Both the position numbers and the translations under genes were made by a program. Below, in pieces: positions 1 through 10,644 of a DNA stretch of 64,000 bases (within the stretch, counting starts at the first letter, position 1; every line of letters starts with the position of its first letter). This DNA is from JAZGGS01 sp963714405 (lineage in GTDB: Bacteria > Bacteroidota > Ignavibacteria > Ignavibacteriales > Ignavibacteriaceae), in NCBI GenBank assembly GCA_963714405.1, contig CAVQOH010000001.1, positions 62,001-126,000 of the forward strand, read 5' to 3'. A model generated the notes under the pieces. That model was not told where the DNA came from. It saw only the letters and a program-made list of their open reading frames with translations, and searched no databases.

Positions 1-218
1 AAACTCCAATTAATTTTTATCTCAAGTTCTAATAAATAACATTTTTTAACTTTTTCACTTTAATTATTATACACGGTGCAATAATATCGGTAACCTGCGC
101 AATTTACCGGTTAAAAAATCAATCTATTTCCAGCAATTCTTGATGGAAAGTTTAGATTAGCTAATTTTGGCGTATTAGCAACTAATGTTATATTTAACAA
201 TTAAATATTTTTAGGATT

Positions 219-1861
219 ATGAAAATTGCTCTTTGCCAGATTAACACAATAATCGGTGAACTGGATTACAATAAAAATAAAATATTAGATGGATACATAA
301 AGGGAATAGAAGCCGGTGTTGATTTGGTGATATTTCCTGAACTTGCCCTCGTTGGATACCCACCTCGTGACCTTGTAGAAAAAGCGGAATTTAGAAATGC
401 GGTTACAGAAAGAATAGATGAAATTGCATCTAAAACCGGAAAAACAGGTCTAATTTTTGGCGCAGTAACCGAAGATGATGATTTAATTGGAACTAATATT
501 CATAATTCAGCTGTTCTATGTTATGATGGAAAAATTCAATTTATACAACCGAAATCTCTTATCCCCAATTATGATGTATTTGATGAAATGAGATATTTTG
601 AACCAGCCAGGGAAGTATTTATTCATGAGTTCGGAGGTGAGAAATTAGGTATTTCAGTTTGTGAAGATATTTGGAATGATGCAGATTATTGGTATAAGAG
701 AAGATATCATACAGATCCTGTAAAAGAATTGGTTGATAAAGGAGCATCAGTATTAATAAATATTTCTGCAAGTCCCTATTCTTATGGAAAACGAAGGGAA
801 CGTATGGAAATGCTTTCAATTTTATGTAAAGCTGATAAGCTACCATTAGCATATGTATGCACTGTTGGTGCTCATACAGATTTAGATTTTTGATGGCGCA
901 AGTATGTGTTTTAATAATAAAGGAGAGTTAGTCGCTCTGGGTAAAGCTTATGAAGAAGATTTTATAACCTATGATACAAAAACCAGTAAATCTATTACTT
1001 TAGATTCGGAAGGCACTTTTGAGCAGGAAGTTTTATCAGCACTCATTTTTGGTGTAAAGGAATATTGTACTAAGTTAAATTTCAACAAAATCATTATTGG
1101 ATTAAGCGGTGGAATTGATTCTGCATTGGTAGCTTATATAGCTGTGGAAGCTTTGGGTAAAGAAAATGTGCATGTTATAATGATGCCTTCGGAATATTCG
1201 AGTGCAGGCAGTGTAACAGATTCCGAATTATTAATAAAAAAACTTGGTATTTCCTCAGATAATATTTCCATTCAACCGGTACTTAATAACATTCTTGATA
1301 CAATTGTAGCATCTTTTAAAAATAATCTTAATAAAATTACAAAGGAAAATCTTCAGGCCAGGCTGCGTGGTATTTTCCTTATGGCGTTCTCCAATAATGA
1401 TAATTATCTGTTATTAACAACGGGAAATAAATCAGAAATGGCAGTTGGTTATTGCACACTGTATGGTGATATGTGCGGAGGGCTTGCAGTTTTGGCTGAT
1501 ATTTATAAATCTGATGTATATAGGATAGCCGATTACATTAACAGAGATGAAGAGATTATTCCACAGGTTATAATTGATAAAGAACCTTCTGCAGAACTTA
1601 GCCCTAATCAGAAAGATCAGGATATTGCTACCGCCTTATGAAGTTCTTGATAAAATACTAAAAATGTATCTCGAAGAAAATAAAGAGATAAATGAAATAT
1701 CTGCAGTGATTGATGATAGAAAATTGGTTGAAAAAATATTAAGGTTAGTTGATGTTAATGAATTTAAGAGAAACCAGGCAGCTCCTTCTTTAAAAGTTTC
1801 TCGTAAAGCGTTTGGTTACGGAAGAAGATTCCCAATTGTTCAAAATTGGAAACGAAAATAA
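219..1861 (+). CDS. nadE: Glutamine-dependent NAD+ synthase (frame-disrupted twice)
   Basis: Makes NAD+ from nicotinate adenine dinucleotide, using ammonia released from glutamine. The N-terminal nitrilase-type domain carries the Glu-Lys-Cys triad (E41 in FPELALVGYPP, K112 in QPKSLIPNYDVF, C148 in ISVCEDIW). The synthetase domain follows with the ATP-pyrophosphatase loop GLSGGIDSAL. Three reading frames together give about 545 residues, the normal length for the fused enzyme. The breaks look like one extra T in the T run at 886-890 (TDLDF then DGASMCFNN) and an indel near 1620-1630 (QKDQD then LLPPYEVLDKIL). Both sides stay conserved, so a sequence error is more likely than decay. It lies 30 bp upstream of dsbD. 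Confidence 0.93.
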
Positions 1862-1891
1862 AAATATTAACCAAAATTAGGGTTAACAATA

Positions 1892-3671
1892 ATGTATAAT
1901 ATTAAAAAAATATTTGTAACACTTTTTGTACTGGTAACATCACAGGCATTTAGCCAGTTGGGTATGCAGGAAGAGATCTTGAATATTAAAACTTATCAGT
2001 CATTTGATAAAGTTTATACAGGAAGTGAATTTAAAATTGCTGTTGAAATTAATGTTAAGGAAGGATGGCATATAAATTCACATAAACCATACGATGAATT
2101 TTTAATCCCAACTGAAATTGTGATCATAGAAAATCCCAATTTTACATTGCAAAAAGTATCGTATCCAGAACCACATGATTTTAAATTGGCTTTTTCAGAA
2201 GAACCACTTTCAGTTTGGGAAGGAAAAGTTATTTTCGGAATTCTTGCTAAAGTAACAGAAAACATAACTCCGGGAAAATATCCTTTAGTAGTTGAATTTA
2301 ATTACCAGGCATGTAATGATATGAGTTGTCTTGCGCCTGATTTTGTAGCTGATACGCTGAATATTACAGTTGCAGATAAAAAGGAAGTTGTAAATCAAAT
2401 TAACCAGGAAATATTTGAAAATATTGATCTTATTGTAACCACTTCAACGGATGAGAACAATGTGAAGAATCAATCTGATCCAATTTCAGATGCTCTTGAA
2501 AGTAATGGTTTAATTATTGGTTTATTCTTTGTTTTTCTTGGAGGACTTGCATTAAATCTTACCCCGTGTGTTTATCCGTTAATTCCAATTACAATCGGGT
2601 ATTTCGGAGGGCAGAGTGAAGGAAGCACAGGCAGATTAGCAATGATGGGTTTGCTATTTATGCTTAGGACTTGCAGTGACCTATTCAATAATTGGAGTTA
2701 TTACATCGCTTAGCGGTGCTGTTTTTGGTGCGTTGCTGCAAAATCCAATAGTAATTTTAGCAGTTGTTGCTATTCTTCTTGCTCTTTCACTTAGTATGTT
2801 TGGTGTTTACGAATTTAAACTGCCGGATTCAATGGTTGCAAAAGCCGGGGGTGCAAAAGCAGGTATGTTTGGGGCATTCTTTATGGGATTAACAATGGGT
2901 ATTGTTGCGGCTCCTTGTATTGGTCCGTTTGTTCTGGGATTAGTAACTTATGTTGCAACAAAACAGGATCCATACTTTGGGTTTTTGATGTTCTTTGTTC
3001 TCGCACTTGGATTAGGTTTACCTTACCTGTTCCTTGCAATATTTTCCGGTAAGATTAAAAAGCTTGCCGAGAGCAGGTGAATGGATGGATTCTGTTAAAG
3101 CATATTTTTGGAATAATACTTATTGGAATGGCGCTTTACTTTTTGTTGCCATTGCTTCCAAAAGATATATCAGGTTATGTATTACCTGTATTTATGATTG
3201 TTGCAGGTTTATATCTGCTGCTTTTTTGAGAAATCAGCAAATAAAATTAAAGGATTTAGAATATTTAAAACTATCTTTGCAGTTTTAATAATTGCAATAG
3301 CGGTTTATTCTTTAATTCCATCTGATACAAAATCAGTAATCTGGGAAAAATATTCGGAAGATTCAATTGCTGAGATAAGCGGAAGAGGTGTTATAATAGA
3401 TTTTTATGCTGATTGGTGTATTCCTTGTAAAGAATTGGATGCAATTACTTTTGTTGATCCAAAAGTTGTAGAGCTTTCAAAGGAATTTGAAACTTATAAA
3501 GCAGACCTTACGAAATCACTTTCTCCAGAAGTTGAAGCATTAAGAGATAAATATAATATTATTGGAGTTCCAACAGTTTTAATTCTTAACTCATCCGGGC
3601 AGGAGATACATAGAATAACGGGTTTTGTCGATGGAGATGAGTTTTATAAACTCTTAAGTGATGTAGAATAA
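1892..3671 (+). CDS. dsbD: Thiol:disulfide interchange protein DsbD (frame-disrupted)
   Basis: Inner-membrane reductant conduit carrying electrons from cytoplasmic thioredoxin to periplasmic thiol proteins. Order seen: signal peptide (LFVLVTSQAFSQ), N-terminal DsbD domain with a Cys pair (C141 and C146 in QACNDMSCLAPDF), membrane CcdA-like domain with the Pro-Cys motifs LNLTPCVYPLIP and VAAPCIGPFV, and a C-terminal thioredoxin domain with WCIPC. The coding is spread over several frames: an extra A near 2666, an extra A in the A run near 3058, a shift near 3095, and an extra T near 3225. The dislodged piece near 3095-3225 still reads FGIILIGMALYFLLPLLP in the third frame, so the whole protein (about 590 residues) can be rebuilt. 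Family assignment is secure. Confidence 0.9.
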
Positions 3672-3723
3672 GTATGCTTTATTTAACATTGATAATGGAT
3701 TTAACAAGTAGTAGTTTAGTTTA

Positions 3724-3741
3724 TAATAATAATAATAATAA
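3724..3741. repeat. (TAA)6 microsatellite upstream of korA
   Basis: Six perfect TAA units end 23 bp before the korA start codon, inside the dsbD-korA spacer. They lie where a promoter or leader is expected. Confidence 0.9.
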
Positions 3742-3764
3742 CTTATACTTAGAAAGAATGTGAG

Positions 3765-5618
3765 ATGACTCAAGTAAAAGAAAAGGAAATACAACAACTT
3801 GAAGAAGTAACTGTAAGGTTTGCAGGAGATTCGGGTGATGGTATGCAATTGACAGGAACACAGTTTAGTGATACTACTGCATGGATAGGGAATGATCTTA
3901 ATACCTTACCGGATTATCCGGCAGAGATAAGGGCCCCAGCTGGAACACTTTATGGAGTAAGCGGTTTTCAGCTTCATTTTAGTAGTAATGATATTCACAC
4001 TCCTGGTGATACACCTGATGTCCTGGTTGCAATGAATCCTGCTGCTCTTAAAAAAAATATAAAAGAACTTAAGCAGAATGGTACAGTTATTGTAAATATT
4101 GATGCCTTTGACGCAAAGAATTTGAAACTTGCACATTATGAATCCAACCCGCTTGAAGATGGTAGTTTGGATGGATATGAAGTTTACCCGGTTAAAATAA
4201 CTTCATTAACAGCAAACGCATTAGAAGGAAGTCCGTTAACACCAAAGGAAGTCTCGAGATGCAAAAACTTTTTTGCTCTCGGATTAATGTATTGGTTATA
4301 TAATAGACCAATAGAAAATACTCAAACCTGGATCAAGGTTAAGTTTAAAAACAAACCTGAGTTAATTGAAGCGAATACAAAAGCTCTGCAGGCAGGAGCA
4401 AACTTTGGTGAGATGACGGAAATTTTTACAACAAGATACAAAGTTGACCCGGCAAAGCTATCAAAAGGAACTTATAGAAATATTTCAGGTAATGAAGCCA
4501 CTGCACTTGGTTTTGTTACAGCTTCCGTAAAAAGCGGATTGCCTTTGTTTCTGGGTTCTTATCCTATAACTCCGGCATCAGAAATTTTACAATACCTCAG
4601 CAAGTATAAAAACTTTGGCGTTAAAACTTTACAGGCAGAGGATGAAATTGCTGGAATTACATCTGCAATTGGTGCCGCTTTTGCAGGAAATCTCGCCATC
4701 ACAACCACTAGCGGACCCGGTTTAGCTTTAAAAACCGAAGCTACAGGCTTAGCTGTGATGACCGAACTTCCCCTGGTAATTATAAATGTACAGCGTGGAG
4801 GACCAAGCACAGGTTTGCCGACAAAAACCGAACAGGCAGATCTTTTACAGGCTGCTTACGGCAGAAATGGTGAGGCTCCTGTTTGTGTATTAGCTGCAAG
4901 AACTCCAAAAGACTGTTTTTATATGGCAATTGAAGCTTCCAGAATTGCATTGAAATATATGACACCTGTTATATTGCTTACTGACGGGTATTTAGCAAAC
5001 GGATCTGAACCATGGAAATTACCGGAGATTGATTCAATTAAAGATTTTCCAGTTAAGCATCTTAAACAAAAGGAAGGATTCTTTCCATACACCAGAAACG
5101 AAGACCTTGCCAGACCATGGGCAATACCAGGTACAGAAGGAATGGAGCACAGAATTGGTGGATTAGAAAAAGCAGATATTACTGGTAATGTTAGTTATGA
5201 TCCTGATAATCATGATAAAATGATAAGATTAAGAGCACAGAAAATAAAAAATATTGTAAATGATATTCCAGATCTTAAAGTATATGGAGAAGAAGAGGGT
5301 GATTTATTAGTACTTGGCTGGGGAGGTACTTACGGAACAATTTTAGAAGCTGTGGATAAAGTCCGGGAATCCGGTTATAAAGTATCTCAAGCACATTTAA
5401 GTTATCTCCTTCCTTTACCGAAAAATACCGGGGAAGTGTTAAGCAAATTTAAAACAATTCTTATTCCCGAAATTAACCTCGGGCAATTGGCACATATTAT
5501 CAGGAGTGAATTTTTAATCCCAGTTGAACAATTCAATATTGTCAGAGGATTACCATTTAAAGTATCTGATATTGCAGGAAAGATTTTAGAAATAGTAGGA
5601 GGATCGAATGACAAGTAA
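3765..5618 (+). CDS. korA: 2-oxoacid:ferredoxin oxidoreductase, alpha subunit (gamma-alpha fusion)
   Basis: Large subunit of a two-subunit 2-oxoglutarate (or related 2-oxoacid):ferredoxin oxidoreductase. The enzyme makes acyl-CoA, CO2 and reduced ferredoxin, or runs in reverse in the reductive TCA cycle. The first ~190 residues are the gamma domain (VRFAGDSGDGMQLTGTQFS). The alpha pyrimidine-binding domain follows (LGSYPITPASEILQYLSK, then QAEDEIAGITSAIGAAFAG), then the core domain (GEEEGDLLVLGWGGTYGT). At 617 residues it is the normal length for the fused form. It overlaps korB by 11 bp, so translation is probably coupled. Substrate preference cannot be read with certainty; 2-oxoglutarate is the usual one for this architecture in Bacteroidota and Chlorobi relatives. 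Confidence 0.93.
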   Translation: MTQVKEKEIQQLEEVTVRFAGDSGDGMQLTGTQFSDTTAWIGNDLNTLPDYPAEIRAPAGTLYGVSGFQLHFSSNDIHTPGDTPDVLVAMNPAALKKNIKELKQNGTVIVNIDAFDAKNLKLAHYESNPLEDGSLDGYEVYPVKITSLTANALEGSPLTPKEVSRCKNFFALGLMYWLYNRPIENTQTWIKVKFKNKPELIEANTKALQAGANFGEMTEIFTTRYKVDPAKLSKGTYRNISGNEATALGFVTASVKSGLPLFLGSYPITPASEILQYLSKYKNFGVKTLQAEDEIAGITSAIGAAFAGNLAITTTSGPGLALKTEATGLAVMTELPLVIINVQRGGPSTGLPTKTEQADLLQAAYGRNGEAPVCVLAARTPKDCFYMAIEASRIALKYMTPVILLTDGYLANGSEPWKLPEIDSIKDFPVKHLKQKEGFFPYTRNEDLARPWAIPGTEGMEHRIGGLEKADITGNVSYDPDNHDKMIRLRAQKIKNIVNDIPDLKVYGEEEGDLLVLGWGGTYGTILEAVDKVRESGYKVSQAHLSYLLPLPKNTGEVLSKFKTILIPEINLGQLAHIIRSEFLIPVEQFNIVRGLPFKVSDIAGKILEIVGGSNDK

Positions 5619-6639
5619 CGATGTAAAAACTAAGTTAGTTGCAAAAGATTTTGCGAGTGACCAGGATGTAAGATGGTGCCCCGGCTGTGGTGATTACTCC
5701 ATCCTTGCACAGGTTCAAAGAACTTTTCCTGAAATAATTGATACTCCAAAAGAAAATATTGTTTGGGTTTCAGGAATTGGCTGTTCAAGCAGGTTTCCTT
5801 ATTATATGAACACTTATGGTTTTCACGGAATTCATGGTAGAGCGCCAATTCTCGCAACAGGTATTAAAGTTGCAAATCCTGAACTATCTGTTTGGGTGGC
5901 AACTGGTGATGGTGATTGCTTAAGTATTGGTGGGAATCATTTTATTCACGCGTGCAGAAAAAATGTTGATATAAAGGTTCTTCTATTTAATAACAGGATT
6001 TATGGATTAACAAAAGGGCAGTATTCTCCAACTTCTGAAAAAGGAAAAGTTACAAAAACAACTCCTTTTGGTAGTGTAGATTACCCGTTTAATGCGGTTT
6101 CTGTTGCTATCGGTTCTGATGCGACTTTTGTTTCAAGAACAATTGATAGAAACCCAAAACATATGCAGGAAATGATTACGCGTGCTGGAAGTCATAAAGG
6201 CTTTGCATTTATGGAAATTTTCCAGAATTGTAATATTTTTAATGATGGTGCCTTCGCACAGCTGACCGATAAAGATACAAAGGATGATCATGTTTTGGTT
6301 TTGGAACATGATAAACCGATGGTGTTCGGCAAAGAGAGTAATAAAGGAATTAAACTTGATGGAATTACTCCGGTTGTCGTTGATTTAACTTCTGGTAAAT
6401 ATTCTAAAGATGATTTGTGGATACATAATGAATTAACACACAGCCCTGTTAATGCAATAATACTTGCACATATGGATGATAATCCTGAAATGCCAACACC
6501 TATTGGTGTTTTCCGCCAATACTTTAAGGAAACTTATGATGGTGGAATTAAAAATCAAATAGATACCATTACTGAAAAACAGGGTAAAGGTGATCTTAAA
6601 AAGGTCCTGTTCAGCGGAAATACCTGGGAAGTTAAATAG
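5608..6639 (+). CDS. korB: 2-oxoacid:ferredoxin oxidoreductase, beta subunit
   Basis: Thiamine-diphosphate and Fe-S subunit partnering KorA. It has the cluster-ligating start RWCPGCGDYSILAQVQ, the conserved SGIGCSSRFPYYMNTYGFHG segment, and the ThDP/Mg motif ATGDGDCLSIGGNHFIHACR with GDGD followed by NNRIYGLTKGQYSPTS. The 343-residue length is typical. A ribosome site (GTAGGAGG) lies inside the korA end, 5 nt before ATG. A clear intrinsic terminator follows, so korAB forms a transcription unit. Confidence 0.94.
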   Translation: MTSNDVKTKLVAKDFASDQDVRWCPGCGDYSILAQVQRTFPEIIDTPKENIVWVSGIGCSSRFPYYMNTYGFHGIHGRAPILATGIKVANPELSVWVATGDGDCLSIGGNHFIHACRKNVDIKVLLFNNRIYGLTKGQYSPTSEKGKVTKTTPFGSVDYPFNAVSVAIGSDATFVSRTIDRNPKHMQEMITRAGSHKGFAFMEIFQNCNIFNDGAFAQLTDKDTKDDHVLVLEHDKPMVFGKESNKGIKLDGITPVVVDLTSGKYSKDDLWIHNELTHSPVNAIILAHMDDNPEMPTPIGVFRQYFKETYDGGIKNQIDTITEKQGKGDLKKVLFSGNTWEVK

Positions 6640-6673
6640 TTATTTGGTAAAAACTTTTTTAGAAAATATACTT

Positions 6674-6703
6674 AAGGGCTTGTTGCTACAAGCCCTTCTT
6701 TAT
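6674..6703 (+). terminator. Rho-independent terminator after korB
   Basis: The 9-bp stem AAGGGCTTG / CAAGCCCTT has a 6-nt loop and is followed by a pyrimidine tract (CTTCTTTATTT). It ends 8 bp before the next start codon. Confidence 0.85.
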
Positions 6704-6710
6704 TTATAAA

Positions 6711-7709
6711 ATGATAGACTTTAATAAATTAGAAAATATTCTTAACGTAAATAATTCGTTTATTCTAAGTACTCATGTAAATCCTGATGCTGATGCTATT
6801 GGATCTGAAATTGCTATGTTTAAAATTCTTATTCACTTAAATAAGGAAGTAAGAATTATTAATCACAGCGAGATGCCTTATAATCTTAAATTCTTAGATA
6901 CTGAAAATAAAATTGAAAAGTATAACAAAGAAAAACACGATTCACTTTTTAATAACACTGATGTGTTTATAGCATTGGATTTTAATAATGCAGATAGACT
7001 AGTAAGCATGCAAAGAGTTTTTGAAGATTCTTCATTACTTAAAATTTGTATTGATCATCACCAGGATGCAGGAAATTCTTTTAATCATCATTTTGTTGGA
7101 ACTGATTATTCTGCAACGGGACATATTCTTTATGATTTTATAAAGCAAACAACAATTGTTGAACTTAGTACTGAAATTGCAAATCCTCTTTATGCTGCTA
7201 TAATGACAGATACTGGATCATTTAGATTTGAAAGGACTAATTCCGAGTTGCATAGAATAATTGCAGAACTGCTTGAATACAATGTTAATCCTGTTGATAT
7301 TTATAGCAGGATATATGACGAAAACAAATTAAACAAGTTAAAAATATTTGGAAGAGCATTAAGTTCGCTTAAAGTAGTTGGCAACGGAAAAATAAGTTAT
7401 ATGCTTATTACTCAAAAAGATTTTGAAGAAGTTAATGCGATAGAAAGTGATACTGATAACATTGTTGAGTACTCTATAACCGTGGAAAATGTAGTTCTCG
7501 GTATGCTTTTTATTGAACATAAAGATGGTTTTAAAGTCAGTTTCAGATCGAAGGGGAATATTCCGGTTAATAAATTAGCAAAAGAATTTTCAGGCGGCGG
7601 ACATACAAATGCTGCAGGTGTACGGTTGCACGATTCAAAATTAAAGGAAATGCTTCCTAAAATTTTAAAAAGAGCAGAGTTTTATTTAAATAATCAGAAT
7701 CAGGAGTGA
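6711..7709 (+). CDS. nrnA: DHH/DHHA1 phosphoesterase, NrnA-like (nanoRNase / pAp phosphatase)
   Basis: Likely degrades short oligoribonucleotides and/or dephosphorylates 3'-phosphoadenosine 5'-phosphate, as known for NrnA. Motifs seen in order: HVNPDADAIGSE (motif I), FIALDFNNADR, the signature DHHQD, a segment with MTDTGSFRFERT, and the DHHA1 substrate loop FSGGGHTNAAG near the C terminus. The 332 residues match the family. Only 1 bp separates it from the aminopeptidase gene, so the two are probably co-transcribed. Which of the two activities dominates cannot be told from sequence. Confidence 0.9.
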   Translation: MIDFNKLENILNVNNSFILSTHVNPDADAIGSEIAMFKILIHLNKEVRIINHSEMPYNLKFLDTENKIEKYNKEKHDSLFNNTDVFIALDFNNADRLVSMQRVFEDSSLLKICIDHHQDAGNSFNHHFVGTDYSATGHILYDFIKQTTIVELSTEIANPLYAAIMTDTGSFRFERTNSELHRIIAELLEYNVNPVDIYSRIYDENKLNKLKIFGRALSSLKVVGNGKISYMLITQKDFEEVNAIESDTDNIVEYSITVENVVLGMLFIEHKDGFKVSFRSKGNIPVNKLAKEFSGGGHTNAAGVRLHDSKLKEMLPKILKRAEFYLNNQNQE

Positions 7710-7710
7710 A

Positions 7711-9220
7711 ATGGTAAATCTTCACATTAACACTGGCGGGAAAAAAATTGAATATAAACCGTTATCAATCAGTTTAAAATATATGATTGATGAAAAAAAT
7801 CTTGAAAAAAGTTTTTACAGTTTAGAAAATGTATTTCATTTAAAACTTTCAAAGCTTCAACGGAAGAATTTTTTAGCAAAAAACGGAACCGAAATAAGAA
7901 TTACCAAACCTGACGGAAAACCTGATGCACTTATACTTTCTAAAGTTAAAGTCGATCAAAAATTCAATTCAGATTATTTTCAGAAATCATCTTGCAGGAT
8001 TAATTAAGGAACTAAGTAAAGAAGAAGCAAAATATCTTCATATTTTTATACCAAGCTTTAAGGCAGTTAAAAAGTACTTTAGCAGTCAATCTTACTATTA
8101 TCAGACTTTTGCTGAAGGATTACTGCTTGGTAATTATTCATTTAATAAATTCAAAGAAGAAAAATCTAAACCAGGAGATCTTTCTGTATTCTTTTATGCA
8201 GAAAATGAAAAACTTCTTAAATCAGCTATTAAAAATGCTGTCAACTTAATAAAAGGCGTAACTTTTACAAAAGATTTGCAGAATGAACCCGCTTCTTCAT
8301 TAAGACCATTTGAACTTGCAAAAAAAATCACCTCAACATTTAAAGGTACAGGTGTTAGGGTTACAGTTTTTGATGAAGTTGAATGTAAAAAAAGACAAAT
8401 GGGTGGATTGCTTGCAGTGGGAAAGGGGAGCACAAGCAAACCGAGATTTATTGTTCTAAAATACAGACCCACAACAAAAAGTAAAAAACGAAAACTCAAA
8501 AGAATTGCACTGGTTGGAAAAGGTGTAACTTTTGATACAGGAGGAGTTTGTGTAAAACCTCCTGCAGGTATGAAGGATATGAAAGCCGATATGTCCGGCG
8601 CTGCAGTTGTTGCAGGAACTTTGTTAGCAGCTTACAAAGTTAATCTTCCTGTTGAAATTACTGGAATTATTCCTGCTGCTGAAAATATGATTTCGGGTGA
8701 AGCAATGCGCGTGGGAGATGTTGTTAAAACTGCATCCGGTAAAACTATTGAAGTTGGCCATACTGATGCAGAAGGAAGAATGATACTTGCAGATGCATTG
8801 GATTATGCTTCAAAACTAAAACCTGATGAGATTATTGATTTTGCAACTCTTACAGGAGCCTGCGTTGTTGCTTTAGGGCAAAATGCAGCCGGTTTGTTTA
8901 CAAAGAATGATAATATCGCAAAAAGAATATTTGAAGCAGGAGAAAATACTTTTGACAGAGTTTGGAGAATGCCGATGTGGGATGATTACGATAAAGCGAA
9001 TGAAAGCATTGTTGCAGATGTTGCAAATGATGGCGGAAGATGGGCAGGTGCAATTACTGCTGCAAAATTTTTAGAGCATTTTGTTGATAAAGATATTCCC
9101 TGGGCACATTTGGATATTGCAGGACCCGCAACTGCGCACGATTTAAATAATTACTCCAAAACCTATATGACAGGCTTTGGTGTTAGGTTAATGTTTGAGT
9201 ATTTGGGTAATCTGAAATAA
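7711..9220 (+). CDS. pepA: Leucyl aminopeptidase, M17 family (frame-disrupted once)
   Basis: Two-metal cytosolic aminopeptidase that releases N-terminal residues from peptides. The catalytic domain shows GVTFDTGGVCVKPPAGMKDM and DMSGAA (metal and active-site Lys/Asp), then the M17 signature HTDAEGRMILADAL. The first ~90 residues are in one frame and the rest in another. An extra T in the run at about 7977-7980 explains it: the joined protein reads NSDY-FRNHLAGLIKEL. Rebuilt length is ~502 residues, normal for PepA. The N-terminal macro-like domain is weakly conserved, as usual in the family. Confidence 0.92.
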
Positions 9221-9228
9221 AAACTCTT

Positions 9229-10541
9229 TTATTTTAGAAATACCATTTTTTTACTTTCAACTAAACTACCCGCTCTCATTCTGTAAAAATAAATACCGCT
9301 TGGGAGGTTTGCACCATCGAACTCAATCTCATAGATTCCTGCAGGTTTTTCTTCGCTAATTAATGTTTCAATTTCATTTCCCAGAACATCATAAACTTTT
9401 AATGTAATAAAACCTCTTTGCGGAATTTGATAGCTAATTGTTGTGCTTGGATTAAATGGGTTAGGGTAGTTTTGGGATAAACTATATTTTATTAATTCAG
9501 TTGCAGATTCATAAACATTTGTTGAATAAATGTTTATTATCTCCATAATTAAACTGTCTGGTGTGCTCTCCTTGTGTAGTACAAACTTTGTGGACCTTGA
9601 GGGATGTAATTCTGTGCCCAATACAAATTACTGTCTGTTAAAAAATATACATCCCAGTATCCGTTTGGCATATTAAACTCATAACTAGTAAAATCATATT
9701 TTTTTGCTGCCCAGGGTGTTTGAGAGAATGATAATATTGTAAATGAATTCATATCATCTGGTCCGGTACCAAAAATATGCCAAGTATTTAGTAAAGTGAA
9801 CGTATTCGTTGTAGTATCAATATAATATTGCCATTGATTGTAATGTGGTTGACCGAATGGATCAATGTAGGAATCTGCTGTATAGAGCAAATCATTATAT
9901 GCACTTATACCACTAAAATATTGCTGGAAAGGAAAATACATAAACATACGGTTAAAGTTGTTTTGTACTAAATCGTATCTGTAAACCCAGATTGTATCAA
10001 TTAAATCATCAAAACAAAGAAAAGCATAAGGATAGTAAAATTCTGAGCCCCTTCTAATATTACTTAATGTAGGATTTGCTAAATCAGAATCGAATAAAAC
10101 CTGCAAATTATCATCAATTATATCTGCGATTAAAAATTTATCCTCGTAACCACCCAGATCTAATCTGATAACAAAGTAATTGTTGAAATCTTCAAATTCA
10201 GAAACTGGATAAGTCATCAGGGTATCTTGACAAATCAATGGATTGGCTGGTTGAGTAATATCAAATACCTTGAGTTTGTATTCATTACCAGATATTAAAT
10301 AATTATTATGAGTATGTAACAATCCTAAAGAATCTTGCACATTATAAATTTCACCAAAAACATTGTTGCTATCTCTTTCTAAGATGTATAAACCAGTGTT
10401 AGTTGATATGTAGGTATAACTTTCATTCTCAGCAACTCCGTAAAATTGTGTGGGAATTGTATCCATCTGGCTAAAGGTAAAAAAATTAAACAACAACATC
10501 AGTAAAAATATGTTATGTAATTTCATATTAAACATTGCCAT
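9229..10541 (-). CDS. Secreted T9SS-sorted protein of unknown function (frame-disrupted)
   Basis: Exported protein with an N-terminal signal peptide (KLHNIFLLMLLFNFFTFSQ), a middle region without a domain I recognise, and a C-terminal type IX sorting domain. That domain contains LSQNYPNPFNPSTTISYQ, LKVYDVLGNEI, LPSGIYFYRM and a final SKKMVFLK. The middle has repeated short Tyr/Asp-rich beta-like segments resembling a loose propeller, which is a guess. A missing A near 9565 splits it; the joined reading is SLYYTKESTPDSLIMEI. Rebuilt length is about 437 residues. The start may be the Met 15 bp further in (10526), directly before the signal peptide. A leftover T9SS tail lies just upstream. Confidence 0.8.
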
Positions 10542-10553
10542 TTAATTATATTC

Positions 10554-10595
10554 CTACTTCATAAATACCATCTTCTTAGTTTCAACGAAATTACT
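10554..10595 (-). pseudogene. Orphan T9SS C-terminal tail (remnant)
   Basis: On the minus strand this short piece reads SNFVETKKMVFMK followed by TAG. It matches the terminal strand of a T9SS sorting domain and is close to the SKKMVFLK end of the neighbouring gene. No open frame upstream provides the rest of a sorting domain. It looks like the last codons of a lost or recombined T9SS gene, left between lolD and the surviving T9SS gene. Confidence 0.6.
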
Positions 10596-10644
10596 AAAAA
10601 AAGGTAAGCAATTCATTCTTAAAAGCAAATGGAGAGAAGAAATT

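Noticed and set aside
1892..3671. Programmed ribosomal frameshifting in dsbD
   Set aside because: Several breaks of similar kind occur in many unrelated genes, without slippery heptamers or stimulatory structures. Sequence error explains all of them.
3724..3741. CRISPR-like repeat array
   Set aside because: It is a simple trinucleotide run. No spaced repeats or cas genes exist in the window.
8194..8499. 101-codon frame antisense to pepA
   Set aside because: Lies wholly inside the aminopeptidase catalytic region and has no protein-like features of its own.
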